Assembly: GCF_030704535.1 (NCBI RefSeq)
Contig: NC_081813.1
Location: 528,501-592,500 of the forward strand
Direction of reading: 5' to 3'
Length of the DNA stretch: 64,000 nucleotides
DNA from: Vitis vinifera
Lineage: Eukaryota; Streptophyta; Magnoliopsida; Vitales; Vitaceae
The notes below the pieces were generated by a model. The model was not told the DNA's origin. It ran no database searches and saw only the letters and a list, made by a program, of their open reading frames with translations. This document shows, in pieces, positions 39,001 to 51,917 of this stretch (within the stretch, counting starts at the first letter, position 1; each line of letters starts with the position of its first letter). The position numbers were made by a program, and so were the translations under genes.

Positions 39001-42000
39001 TCAAGAATTGCATCAAGAGGAAGAATATAGAATCTTAGATTTGGATAACACGAGTATCCACCATCGTCACAATCATTCCAATGGTATCATGCAAGAATCT
39101 TAATGGTATCAGCTAATCTAGAGATTATATGCAATATTTTCTTGACCAAATCTTTCACTCTTAATCTTTCCTGATTTTGAAAAGCATATGGTTAAATTAA
39201 GCACATATCTTGACTCTCATCATGCTAATATAGCTTTGACTGGCAAACATTATTGCATTTAGGTTTTGACTGATAAACTTCTGCGTGTTTACCATGCTTG
39301 TTTATGGCCAGATTAACAAATTATATGTGGCAAATAGGGCAGAAACATATCAAGAGTCAGCTTTCTATTTCATGTTGTGGACCCAAGGTTGGCACACTTC
39401 ATGACATAAGAAAAAGGTTGACCAAGTAGAAGACTGAAAGTTTGAAATAATACAATATCCCATGGGCGTGAAGCTTTTGCTGGATCGCTATTCCTCTGTG
39501 AAAGAGCTCTGCATGCCACAAAACCTCCCAAACCTGCAATCAAATCATCACATAAAAATGATAAGTTTGTGAAGATGATTAACATAGACACATCCAGAAT
39601 GAGAAAGGCATAAATAATACCTATCGGTATAATTGCTGCATCAGAACCACCACAAAGCATCATGTCCTGCAAGTTTCCACATGTTAAAAAGCTCGTTTCT
39701 GAAAAATGTGCACTCTTGTTTTTTCCACATTTTAGTACTAGATACTGAATAAGCGGGAATAAGCTCCTACAAGAAATTCAGAATTTACATAAACTCGCAT
39801 CAATGTGTTGGTGAGACTAAATTGGGCCACCTACTGTTTCACCTCTGATGATATGGTTTGCTGCATTAAGTATACAGAAATTGCTTGTTGCACACGCTGT
39901 AGATATTGAGTAGTTTGGGCCCATCCATCCCTGCAGTTTAGCATTTAATAAAAACAAAAGATCATGTTTAACAAATTTGGAATACATCATAAATCTATCC
40001 TAATTTTCCAGCAACATTGACTGTGACTTACCAAATCCATTGCAAGCATAGCAGAGCCCATATTAGTTGTAGCAAAAGGCACACAGAAAGGGTTCATCTT
40101 CCTATATGAAATCCTTAGGGCTTCAATAGCATCATTAAAAACCTGTTTAAAATAGACCATTATGCCATAGGAAGTAAGCAGAAGAATACTTGAGTATGGA
40201 AATTGATGTTGATTCATGGATAAATCTGGAGTATGATGGTATGGTGTAAAACCAGTTCTGTGATGTCTCCCATATCTGTGGTTCACCTGGCACTCATTAA
40301 GAGGCTCTGTACCATCCTATTTTGTGCCAGGAGATCTTCAGAGCAGTGGCTAATAGAAGAAATTTGGTTTTCAAAGTGTCAATTGTCAGTTCTTGGCAAA
40401 CAATCTTTGTTTGTTCCTTACGTGCATGAAAGCTTAGACTTACCTTCATTCCTCCCATTGCAGAGCCTATCAAAACCCCACATCTAGCTTTGTCTAACTC
40501 GCTCATGACATCTTCAGTTACACCACCATCAGCCAGTGCTTTCTTTCCTGCAGTGAGCATATAAAGCATAAATTTGTCTGCCCTCTTAGAAAGTTTTGGC
40601 GCAACCCATCCATCTGTTGAGAAAGACTTGATTTCTCCAGCAATTCTCTGTTTAAAAAAAAATACATAAATAAAAAGTAGAATCAACATCTGGGACTGAA
40701 CCATCACTGCAAGGGTCAGAGAATTGGTAAGGACCTACCGTGGGAAACTGAGCACAGTCAAACGCCTCTATCTCACTTATGCCACTAACACCTTCAAGAA
40801 GATTATTGTAGAAAACATCCAGATCATGACCAACTGGAGTTACAACTCCCATGCCTGTCACAACAACCCGCCTTTGCTTCGTAAGAGGTTTCTTCTTTGC
40901 TGTGACTTCTGCTGCAGGCTTCACAGCCACTGCCATATTTTTGTCTAAAACCATAAAAAAAATGCACAGATCACAATTCGGCATGCATGATGAACATTAC
41001 CATCACTAACTACCACTAGCAACATGCAGCAGCTCACTAATTACTGAGCTTGTGTACCTGGTGGGGGGCAGGATGTGGGGTATTTGTACATCATTGTTAG
41101 AAAATAGGCGTTATTATGGTGCATTACACCACCTACATCACCATTAATTGGTTTAAGATATAGAAGTATGACTATAATAACTTATCTTCTTTCTCCACCA
41201 ACTTCCATTGCTTGAAATTCTGCACAATAATTAGATTCATGGTACCTGCTACTTTCTCTCCATAAATTCACAACAACAGAATTTAAATTCACAAGTCCTT
41301 ATTCCCATCAATTAATGAGTGGGGAAATTTCAAGCATTAGATTGAACAAGATAACCACCTTGCTTGTACATTAGATCTCAAACCTCAAAATCATGTACTA
41401 AGATAAACAAGGAAAAATTGTACAAACTGCATAGATATTAGGCCCCCTTCAAGAGCCCACATCCTTAAGCTAAACAAAAACAATTGAAATAGGCATCAAA
41501 CAAAATGAACTCAGTACCCTATCTAAATATACCCTGCAGAAGATCTAAGAGGATGGATCAGGTAAAGTACTAACAAGTCCAAAGTTCTTTGTAAACTATA
41601 GCAGAACCTGATAATTTCAATTATAAAAGAAAATGCATAAAAGGAATCAGCAATGATTGAAACAATATAACAAAATCCTGGCAAAAAATTCAGAGTCATT
41701 ACCAGAATGGGCAGCTCGATTCATGCGCCTTTGCCTGTGATTCATTGGGGAGGGCTTGGATCCGAAGAGTGAGAACCCATTGTCGCCAAAGAAGGCCAGA
41801 GATGAGGAGAGCCCTTTGGAGCTGGAATAGGCCTCGCAGGGCTCGAAAGCGAGACAAGAGCTCATCAGATTGTGGATACTGGACCCATAGAAAGATGAAA
41901 TCCAGCCACTTGAGAAATAATCAACACCACCATTGCTGCATTGTAGCCTTCGTTTGGCCCACCGACTCAGTCTCTTTGGTGTCTGAAACATTGACGATTT

Positions 42001-42087
42001 CAGAGGGTGGTCTTTCTCGCATGCCACTGACATGCAAGCTGCGACAAGCCACGTACAGAGAGGAGACGCAACAGAGGAAGCCGCCAT
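36049..42087 (-). CDS. Plastid 3-oxoacyl-ACP synthase II (KAS II)
   Basis: Condenses palmitoyl-ACP with malonyl-ACP in plastids, setting the C16/C18 ratio. Exons by eye in transcript order: 42087-41703, 40944-40739, 40647-40444, 40142-40032, 39930-39835, 39666-39621, 39533-39454, 38974-38906, 38788-38704, 38578-38424, 38341-38261, 36358-36299, 36165-36049; about 564 residues. Residues 1 to about 130 are Ser/Arg-rich, as in a transit peptide. Mature start region: [17 protein letters not shown], then [17 protein letters not shown]. Catalytic residues: C315 (STACATS), H455 ([11 protein letters not shown]), K486 and H491 ([12 protein letters not shown]); spacing matches FabF-type enzymes. The C-terminus [18 protein letters not shown] is diagnostic. 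One oddity: the RPWD motif is followed by Ile at an exon end where relatives usually have Ser or Lys. The last large intron hosts nested LINEs. Confidence 0.95.
37084..38196 (-). mobile_element. 5'-truncated LINE (L1-type), split by a later LINE
   Basis: The two parts, 38196 to 37927 and 37317 to 37084, read on the minus strand as the C-terminal end of an L1 ORF2: the zinc-binding domain [18 protein letters not shown], then [17 protein letters not shown], then LGFLEWLAV. The 3' end is a short A-run (T-run on plus at about 37080-37086). Only the last part of the element is present. The host-site duplication of this older copy was not found. Confidence 0.8.
37318..37912 (+). mobile_element. 5'-truncated LINE (L1-type) inserted in the older LINE
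   Basis: Encodes the C-terminal zinc-binding domain ([18 protein letters not shown]), then [16 protein letters not shown] and [10 protein letters not shown], followed by a short 3' UTR and an A-run at 37902-37910. A 14-base target-site duplication AGCTAAAGAGCCCC flanks it (37304-37317 and 37913-37926). About 600 bases remain. The same protein family as the older copy. Confidence 0.88.
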
Positions 42088-42480
42088 TGAAAAACCCAAG
42101 CCAAACCAAACAGACCCAGATAAATAATTCGACAACCCAGCAAGAATTACCAAGAAATACAATCAAAGCAGAGAAGAACCAATACAGCAAGCCTTGAAAG
42201 CCCAAACCAAGCAAACCCAGATAGAAAATTCACAGAGAAACGCAATCAAAGCAGAGGAGAGTCGCCATTAAACAGCCCAAGCCAAACTAAACAGACCCAG
42301 ACGGAGAATCAAGAACCCAGGAAGAACTAAGAGGAAATGCAATCAAAACCAACCAAACCAAACAGACCCAGACGGAAAATTTACAGAGAAATACAATTGA
42401 AGTAGAGGAGACTCGCTATTGAAAAGACCACGAATTCAGCCAGAATCTAAAAAAACAAACAAAAACCACGAAGACCCAGA
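42088..42480 (-). repeat. Imperfect tandem repeats in the KAS II leader
   Basis: Directly upstream of the KAS II start, three to four diverged copies of a unit of roughly 100 bases occur. Plus-strand marks of the unit are AACAGACCCAGA (about 42108, 42289, 42361, with AAACCCAGA at 42213), CAATCAAAGCAGAG (42161, 42244) and GTCGCCATTAAACAGCCC (42261), the last a copy of the start-codon context CCGCCATTGAAAAACCC (42081). Probably 5' UTR/promoter. Confidence 0.8.
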
Positions 42481-45400
42481 TGGGAAATTTAAGAAGGAAG
42501 GGAGTGAGAAGTGAGGAAATGGGTGGATTTCATATAAAGAAGAAGTGGGGTGATACGGGAGTTGGGATCAGAGGGAAAGAGCAGAAGGGAATCGAAGCGC
42601 TCATGGATGTGAAGCAGTTTGAAACACCTGGGATTTTCACCAAATCTGAGTGGTGTGAGATGGAGGATGGAGAGTGAGTATACAAAATATGCAAGAATAC
42701 AAATGGATGGATCTCTGATCACAAATATGTGTAACAAATAGGACTCCTGTACGTCCTTGTAAAAAGAGTCAAAAGACCCTTTACCAGTTTACCCTATAAT
42801 ATCAGGTTTTCACACAAACATTTTCTAGGGAAAATAAGAGAAAATTTACTATATTCTTTTATATAAGTAAGTCATAAATATTAACCCTTACATATGAATA
42901 AAGTAAAGTATGGCAGCAAAAATTAGAATGCTAATTTGTTTTTGGAAAACCAAAAATTTAATTATTATTCAAAAAATTTCCTTTTTGTTAAAAAAAAAAA
43001 ATTTGTCAAAATTTTTTTACTCTCATTTATCAAAATTTTACATTAAGAAACAATGTCCAAAATATTAATCTTGTCGGAAAATATTTTGGGACCCATTAAA
43101 AATTAAATTTATATATATATATATATATATATAAATGAATGAATAAGAGCTTGATATTTTAAGTATCAGGACTCAAGAACTATGAAGCAATGAAGATGTG
43201 GGTAGAATTGAACTACTTTTTGAGGTGCAATATGATGATCATATTTATTATCCAACAACTATGCAGGAGAATTATGAATGGAAGAAAGATTACAAATTCT
43301 AGCAAAATGACAGTGAGGGAGTGATTTGAGGTAAGGATTTAAGTGGGTTTAGTGATACCTTTGGCTTCATTTTACTTCTCACAAGTCACAACTTCCATTA
43401 AAGTGAGTCGGAGTTTTTGAAAATGAACTTTATTTGCTTTACCAAACAAATTAATTCCAAAAAACAAAAAACCCAAATCAATTTGTTTAAAGTGGTTTTT
43501 TTTTTCATCTGTTCTTCCTTCTTTTCCCTTTACAATTCATTTTTTTTTCCTCAGATGTAAAAGTCCATGAATTTATTCATATGCCCATGTTTTCTTCCAT
43601 ACCTAAATCTAGGAAAGCCCTAATTCTAATCCCTGAATCCATTCCTTTCATCCTTTTTAGGTGCCTGCTGCTTTTTTAAAAAATGGAAGGGGATAAATAT
43701 TAGGGTTAGTTTTTTTTTTTTTATTGATTTAAATATTTTTTAAAAAAAATATTAATTGATTAAAAGGGAAGAAAATATCCCAAATTTGTAAAACCAACAT
43801 CTCTCATTTTTTAACTTGAAAAATGACCAATTTTTGACATAAATACCCTTTAATATATTCACTAATTTATATATATGCTTTAAAAGAAAATGTTATTTTT
43901 ATAAGAAAAAAGTGAAAGTATTCTTGTCCAAAATTAGTAATTTTTTGAGTAAAAAAAGTGAGGTTAGATTCGTAATTTCATTTTTTTTTTCTCTTTTAAT
44001 TGATTATTCCTAAAAAAAAAAAAGGAAATCAGGATATATGAGTAAATTTATATATTCTTTTATATTTATGGTAAATATATAAAAGGGAGATCATTGAAAT
44101 GGGAGGTGTATATAAAATTCATAGCTTTAAAATTCGTGCGCATATCAATCCAAAGTCACCGGTCCTTGAAAATGCTTTCATCTATTAAACATGGAGCATC
44201 GTGACAGCAATCCAGACCATTGGAAGTATATTATAAATCTAAGCCGTTGGACGAGGGTATAAGCAAATAAAGCCAAAGTGACCAATTATGGAAAATGCTT
44301 AATACATTCCTTAAATATCCATTGAATGTGAGGACATTGATTAAAAAAGGATACCCATTTACTGTTGATCTAAAGCCTTAATAGGGTGAGAATGAGAGAG
44401 GACTTGTTCTTGAATTCCAAGGCCTAAGATCAAATGAAGCACTGCAACTTAAGAGAAAAGATGAAATTTTCATGGGTTTTGTTTGACAATTAAGCAATGG
44501 TTTTTATATGTTATCATTGAATTCTAAATGCCTTTTCTATGTCATTAATTAGGTTGAGGGATTTGTTTGTGGTTTCTCTATGATATTAGTTCGATACATA
44601 CAAAAAACGAGATCAATCAAGTCATGTCATATATACATTTTAAATGTTATTTTTTTGTATCTAAATCTAATCTTAGTCTTGCATTTGATATCATTTATAT
44701 GTATCTTGATCTCATAAATTTATATGTTCATTCAATGATCTAGATTTTATAACTGTTGGAGTTGGGTTTAGGTGTTCAAAGGGTTAACCCAACCCGACCC
44801 AATAAATGGGAGAAATAAGAGGAGTGAGAGTTTAAAATTATTAAAAAACTGTCTTTATTAAATAATAAAAAAAGTTTAAAGGGATTGTAAAGAATTCACC
44901 GAAATGATTTAATGATTTAAATAAATGGAGTTCCCCAAATATTGAACTTTGAGAAAGGTAGATTATAAATTAGTATGATAAAATTGTTAAAATGAATTAA
45001 GATGTTCAATGAAAAAAAGATTTCTTCTTCTTCATCTATTATTTTTGTTCTTACAACATAACAATCAAATCTCGATTCTTAGATTTTTCGAATAAAACAT
45101 CAATTTTTTTTTCTCTCATAGAGTTGTCTCCCCTTGAAAGACACTATAGAGAGAGGTCTTTTTTTTTTTTTTTTTTTTCTCCTTGAATACAAAATAAACA
45201 TGCATTCTACTTTCCAAGAAAAAAAAAATTATTTCTTGAAGTTTTTTTTGTTCTTCTCCATGAAAATGAAAGTCAAGGCTCTTATACTATGAAAAAATAA
45301 TTGTTCTCGTATTCGTAATTTCATTCGTGACTTAGACGAAAAAATTAATCAATGAAACAACTAATTGAGATTCTTGGATATTTCAAAAAATAACCCGAAA

Positions 45401-46427
45401 ATCTTATTTTTTATTAATAATATATTTTTAAAGACATAAGTTGCATTTTTGAGAGGTACTACTCCCATGCTTTAGTATTTTCCTTTATTTATTTTGGCTT
45501 GGATAAGATATTTAAGAAATATTGTTTTCATTGATGGCCTTTGATTCCTTTTGGGAAACAACTTTCCCTTCTCATAAGTTATACAAGAATCTTTGAATTG
45601 GTCAGTCATATGATCATCATATGACATTAATTTAGGGTTGGTATTGAACTATATTAACTAAGGCTGAGACAAACTTGTTGGTACACAGTAAAAAAGAAGG
45701 TGTCTCTATAGATTCCAAGATATAGATAAAATCATTGCAATGTGTTTTCATATAGATCACTCGAGACGTGTAAATATGTGTTTGGTGCGCAATTAACGAT
45801 TGAAGGCGATTTAATACTTGAGGCCGGTTAGGTTCCACTCTCATTGTGCTTGTTTAGGATAGTCTGTCTGCTACTTTGGATCCAGACAAATTATTCACTA
45901 AACCTTAGGCCCTCCTTTCAGATGACGATGAATATGAATGACTATAGGGAACAAAATAACAATGAGGGCTCATGAGACATAAGACATTAATTTTGAATTT
46001 CATTTTTTTTTTTTTTAAAAAAAAAAGATTAGGCATGAGCTAGACATTAAGGATTAATTAACTCTATTTTTATTGATTGATTTAATTATTTTAATCTTTT
46101 TGAACTTATTTTTCATATTAAATACAACAAGTAATTGATTAAGATGGAATTGTTACAAAATTAGTTTTTTTTTTTTTAATTTTAATGTATTTTTAAATAT
46201 TTTTTAGAATATCATGAGAGAGAATTTAAAATATGAAAAATATTTTGATATTTTAAAAAAAGAATGATATTTTTGTTAATCTTTCTTTGTATTCAAAATA
46301 TTTTACCCGTTTTTCCTCTCATTTGCAACGGTCGCATTTTTCATCAGACAAACCCATCCAAAATCTTTGACAGAACCTCTCTTGAAAAGAGGGATCTCAG
46401 AAGATCAAAGACCGAAAGAACTCATCA
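42481..46427. other. AT-rich intergenic, KAS II to CCCH gene
   Basis: KAS II promoter at the left edge and CCCH promoter at the right. Between them: (AT)n at about 43110-43132, T-runs at about 43700-43715 and 45160-45178, a palindromic CATATGATCATCATATG at about 45607, and otherwise unstructured AT-rich DNA, probably old transposon remains. No protein gene, tRNA or rRNA recognised. Frames such as 42480-42677 lack family signal. Confidence 0.45.
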
Positions 46428-49400
46428 ATGGCGCCTTCTGAGCAACTCCCTAATGTAGTTATGGAAGAGGATGATTACAGTGAAACCGAAGGATCCGACT
46501 CTGAAGATTCGAACGATTCCCAAGATGACCCAACATATGACATTTTTGAGGAAACTCAATCTGGGTTTTCAAATCTCTCAATGGAGAAGAAGTCAAAATC
46601 TCGGTTAGTGTGTGTTTATGCTGTTAATCAGATTTTTTATGTTGATTTATTGTCAAAACCTTTGTCTTTGTGTTGAAATTTATTTGGGTTTTTTCGCATT
46701 TGCAGTATTCAGAAAGAAATGGATATGGGTTTTGTGGAAGACCTGGATGACGTGGAAATAGTTGCGCCAGTGCTTGATGAGAAAGATGAGAAAAGCTTTG
46801 AGATGGTTCAAAAAATGATAGAAGGTCAGCGAGAGTTCCTTTCTAGGTGTTACCCTCTGTTTGGTTGCTGAGAAATCAAGGACAAGAAAGTAAAAGGAAG
46901 AAATGTCGATCTTTTGCTTATGTTGTTTCGGCTTCCAAAGAGAATTAAAACTCGATCAAGTACTTGTATTACTAGGAAAAAAAGCGTTTTCGTTTTCGTT
47001 TTTTCCCCTCCCATCAAATCCCAGATGATTAAAATCTCGCATTCAAAATTAATTTTCTCTTCTTTGCCTGCATTCTCAAAATCCCAACAGAGCAAAATTC
47101 CATTTGCAGAAGAAATCTCAAGTGAAGTAGTTGTACGTAAGGTTCAATTGGGTGGGGTATTTTGCTTTCTCAAATCCAAAATAATTAATAATCTAAGCTT
47201 CATTTTTATTTTTTTTTCATTTTCATTTTCCTACCATTTCTCATCAACCAAAAAAGCTCTATTACATATCTCTATATGTAAATATGACTTTTATGTTATT
47301 CCTTTGTGGTAGCTGGTCAGTTAGAGAAACTGAAAGTGGATCAATGCAAGGTTTATTTGAGGAAGAATGGATTGAGACTCACAGGCAATAAAGAGACACT
47401 GATTCAACGCATTAAGGAGCATCTAGGGTAATTTCATTTTCTTGTATTGTGATTATTCACTTCTCACAATTTTTTTCCCTTTCCTTTTTTAATTTTCCTG
47501 ACCTCCTATACCTTTCCTTAATTTTGATTCTGCTTCTCAGTATCATAAATGGTGGTGGTGAGAAGAAATACCCAGTCTCTAGCTTTGTCCTGAACTGTAA
47601 AGGTACACATTTAACTTGTATTTTTTTCTCATCAATTTGAAGGATTTAGTGATTTTGATATGACTTATGGGTGGTGTTTGGTGTTCGAGTAGAACTATCT
47701 TCGGATGTTTCATGTCATTTTAGTACAACTTCTGGGTTGTGTCCCATTCAAGATTTGGCATACTGGGTTCTGGTGATTCAGTAAAACATCTTAGGATCCT
47801 GCATACTACCGGGTTTTTTGGGCTTTGTCTCTATTGGGTTCTGTAATTGATTTCTTAGTAGCTGGTTTGTTGTGGGAGCATCATAAACTAGTTCACACAA
47901 TTACACAAAAAATATGCTTCAGTTCTAGGTTGCTCCTGGATCAAGTCTTGACCATCTCATCTGAAAACCAATTGGTATCCAATAAGGATAGGCTAAGCCT
48001 TTTATAGCATTTGACCACCATCATTTGGGTGACCACCATCATTTTGGTGATCCATACTCGGGTTTAAGAGCAGCATTGTTTCACCCCCAATAGTTGTGAA
48101 TAAGGTTTTATAGATATACATTTTCTTTCATGTCCAAAAATATTTTGGTTCAATTCTAGTTTGTGGTTGCTTTGAAGACTTCAAATATATGCCTTTTCTT
48201 TCATGTCTAAAATGGGGTGTGTTTGCAGGGGATGCTTGCACAGGAGATGTGGTTATGTTTGAACAAAATGTTTATGAAATGTAGGTGTTTTATCCATTTT
48301 GCAGTTGATCTATAACAATCTTGGGTTTTGCTTTTAACCGTATCCCCTTGATATAAGCTTTTTCTAACTTAGAATTTCCTTCACCCACTTGTTCTTCTCA
48401 GGTTCAATATAGCTTCTAGGAGTGCCAGTGGCCCTCCATGTGGTTCCAGGATTATTGCAGGCCACATTGTGAAAGACAGCTATGGTGCTGCCAAACAACA
48501 GCATACATTCACGGTGAGCTTAAAAGACGAATTGTATAAGCATGGCAGACTTGCTAAGAGATTATCATTGAGGTGTTAAGATTATTTACCTTTTTGAGGC
48601 CTATTGACCAGATTGAAGTCCTATGGAGCAAAGGCGAGAAACCGCTCCCCCCACTTCATCCCCTACTAATTAAGGGCCGAAACCTCTATCGTTTGAAGAC
48701 TCTGAGACAGGTTTTGTACCATATAAAACCGCTCCATTGTTATTCTTCTTTATCAACTATTGATATTAAGTGAATAACTGATCTTCAATCTCAACTTTAG
48801 AGATGGGAAGATGAAGGGGAGAGGCAGAAAGTTTTAATGGAAAAGCATTCCAGGGGTTCTCTTGCCAGGTCTGACAGAGAAGCAAGGATCCAAGAGAAGG
48901 AAATGCGCAAGAACAATAGGTATTTTGATGCATTTATCACATAACATGAACTGCAGCCAATTTATCTTTACATTCTGAGGCTGTGTATGTGTAGGCATTT
49001 GAAGGTTACCAGAAAAGCTGAGCTGAAGAAAAATGAATCTCAGTCGAATCCAACAAAGCCAGGTTTATCAGTTGATTCAGGAAAATTGGTCCAACCTCCA
49101 ACACAACAAAAGCAAAGCAGCAATCAGGATCAACAATATCCTCCACTTCAAAGGGAAAATTTATGTCCCAATACTTGCAAAGAAAACATTGGGGTTCCAC
49201 AAAATATGCTCAAGTTTCCTCAGGAAATTCAGCACAGTAAGCATGATGGGTGTTTTGCTAATAATCATAGCCATAGGGAACCATTGAGAAGCATGAACCA
49301 TTTTCCTCCAGTCATTCCATTACAGAGGGGCTATCCTCCAATGCCCCCTTCATGGGGCCACAACGACAAACAAGTATGCAGACATTATGCTAAAGGAAGA

Positions 49401-49457
49401 TGCTACTTTGGAGATAACTGTAAATTTTTGCATGATTTGAGAAAAGAGAATATGTGA
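46428..49457 (+). CDS. SAP and CCCH zinc-finger protein (ZC3H62-like)
   Basis: Probable nuclear nucleic-acid-binding protein, similar to the plant group called zinc finger CCCH domain-containing protein 62. Exons by eye: 46428-46603, 46706-46824, 47313-47427, 47541-47602, 48229-48280, 48402-48513, 48612-48710, 48801-48919, 48995-49457, giving about 438 residues. The N-terminus is acidic (SETEGSDSEDSNDSQDD). A SAP motif covers about residues 102-137 (LEKLKVDQCKVYLRKNGLRL). A central conserved domain includes SSFVLNCKGDACTGDVVMF, SGPPCGSRIIAGHIVKDSYG and VLWSKGEKPLPPLHPLLIKG. One CCCH finger closes the protein: C413, C421, C427, H431 (C-x7-C-x5-C-x3-H). The ATG is the first in frame and in good context. 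Function is inferred from domains only. Confidence 0.9.
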
Positions 49458-50389
49458 TCCAAGGAGTGAAATAGAGCTGATTGTACTACTGCTGGCATCC
49501 TGAAATATCTGTTGCTAATCCTCCAAAATGTCTATCTCAGAGATGGGGGTGGACATACTATTTACAGAAGGAAGGAAGCTGTTTTTGGAGACAACCACAA
49601 ACTTTTACTTGTTTGAGAGATTGTTATCAAAGGAGAGAATTCAAGTGGTTGTGCTGGTCTTCTGAAATTTCCATTGCTCATGGCATTTTGTGTAAATTGG
49701 GGGTTCCCTTTGGGACAGCCCTCTCTTATTCTCAGGTTTTTTTCTCTCGGAAGGCAATCTTCATTCCTTTGCAATCAACTTTAGCAACCAGAATTCTATT
49801 CTCATTTCATCCCATGTTTGATTGGTAATTGAATATGATTAAATCAAACATGAGAATAGAATAAATATTTATATACGAGATATATTAATTTTAATTTTAA
49901 AGTTAAGAAATATATATTTTATTTAACATAAATTTAAATAAATATTATTATAAAATATTTATTAATATTGAAATATAATATAATTTTTATTTAAAATAAA
50001 TATTTATTTTATTTAAAATAAATTATATTTTAAATATTCTTAATAGATATGATATTGGATATCATGTTAATCGGATCATATCGAGAACATATCTTGATGA
50101 TATTTTCTACAATCCTTCCTACTACTTCGCTAGATTCGTTTTATGGGCTTCTCCGTCTTTTGACTCCGACTCATTCGCCGAGGAATCAATGGCGTGTAAA
50201 GTTTTAAATTCCGAAACGACGCCGTTTTAACGTCTCTGGCCATGTCATAAGACTCTCATAACCATAATTGTCCACCCAAATGACGATCATACCCTTGTAA
50301 TGCTGACAAACAAGTCCACCATGTAAAGCACACTCCAATGATCAAGATAAGCCAATGACATTCAAAACATCTTTCAGTAGCGGCTCATC
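49458..50389. other. CCCH gene 3' flank to first HAOX promoter
   Basis: 49480-49700 looks like a decayed repeat of the CCCH exon end (see findings). 49840-50060 is very AT-rich. 50150-50389 is the HAOX copy 1 promoter, alignable with 58320-58510 upstream of copy 2; both hold the near-palindrome ACGACG[C/T]CGTTTTAAC. Confidence 0.6.
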
Positions 50390-51917
50390 TTTTCAATCAC
50401 TACTTCAGAAGCTCTCCTTCTCAGAATCAAAGGTATATATTCCTTTTTTCCTTTTATTTTTACTGATGATCAACATTATTTGATTCTCTTGTGAATTTGA
50501 ATATGTACGTATATAGTGGTGTTTTTTGCTGGTTCTAATGAACCCAGATAATTTATCAGCTGTTTTCATGTTTTTCGTTTGAAAGTTTTTAACCCTTAAG
50601 AAGATTTGATTTTTCCCCTTAGTAGAAGAGCTGAAAGGTGTGTTTTTGTCTTCTGATGGCTAGGCTATTTGGGTACCAATTGGAAGCAAGAGAATGGAGA
50701 TTTTTTATTTTTGATTTCTTCAACCTTCAAAATGATACAGCTGAACTTCTCACATGCTTATTTATAGAATCACTTGTGCAGAAAATGAGTGATAAGACCT
50801 TTTGTGGAGTATGTATTTCCTCCACATATCCAACGATAAGAGACCAATGTGATTGAACATCGAGTAAGGCTACATTATGGATTGGTTTCTTGTTGTTTTG
50901 ATACGTGGGGATAATATGCAGTTCACTTGCTGTGTCCTCTTACACCTTTTAGCTCTATCTTTGTGTCATATCCCACATAGAGGAAAAAGTAGACACATTT
51001 TAAAGCCGTGGCCCGGGCTAAAGCGGACAATATCTACATGGTTGAGAGTGGGTTGCTCAACCTTATCTATCGCCTCTTTACTCTTACTTTGGTAACTCGG
51101 CTCTTACCTCTCAAGTTTAGCTCGTTACATTGACATCCTGGCTTTTACCTTTTTGCTGATACCTTTCACTTTTGAGGTTTAGCAACCTACATTGTGGCTT
51201 TGCCTGTATCAATGATAAGTGGCAACCCTATAAGAAAACGAACCGAATGGGTTATGTGGCATAACCGTATATCACTAAAGCACTAAAAGCATGCAACTTC
51301 ATGTAATGTGGAGTTTTCTAAGTTCATAATCTCTTCAAATGGCATATGGCAAGACTAGTGATGTTTAAAAATAAAAGAGGCCAACGCATGGTCTTCATAT
51401 AAACATTGAAATTTTGTTCAACTTTTCATTTAAAGAAATACAGCTCAGGGATGTTTGGAAATCTAATGGAGTGATTGTTATGTTCAACTTTAGCTATGAT
51501 TCATCAAGTTATGAATTAGAAGTACACATGTTTGGGTCCCTTGCTATTCATGGTTCCATTTTCAGGATTGGAGCAATAGTTCTATTTTATTTTACCTAGA
51601 CCTTCTTATGTTAAGTTTTCTATGCTATATTATGCCTTTTCTATAGTCTCAATATAAAAAGAAGTTTGAGTTACTTTGGAAACTTGAATTTATCTCATTC
51701 TAATTTGATTCTATTGTATAGAGAAGTGAGTTTTTATCACAAAAGAACTATGAATTTTAAAAGGTTTTGAGTAGGAAATGTTGAATCATGGTTGCCAAGC
51801 ATCTTCTTAGTCTTTTCAAATTTATGCATGTGATGGCTACTTGAGATTTATGCAGTTGCATCTAGCAGAAGCTATTGAAAAGCTAAACATTGTTTACTGT
51901 CTGTGTTTCCAGTACTA
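50390..51917 (+). other. HAOX copy 1 leader exon and leader intron
   Basis: A non-coding exon ends at the donor CAAAG|GTATAT (50432/50433). The leader intron runs to the acceptor TTTCCAG at 51912, six bases before the ATG. The same arrangement is seen in copy 2, which supports the reading. No gene in the intron. Confidence 0.7.

Noticed and set aside
41745-42197. Plus-strand 150-residue frame opposite KAS II exon 1
   Set aside because: Arg/Thr-rich antisense shadow of the GC-richer transit-peptide exon; no family signal.
46850-47312. Two overlapping frames between CCCH exons 2 and 3
   Set aside because: They lie in an intron whose removal joins the SAP motif in frame; composition looks like intron DNA.
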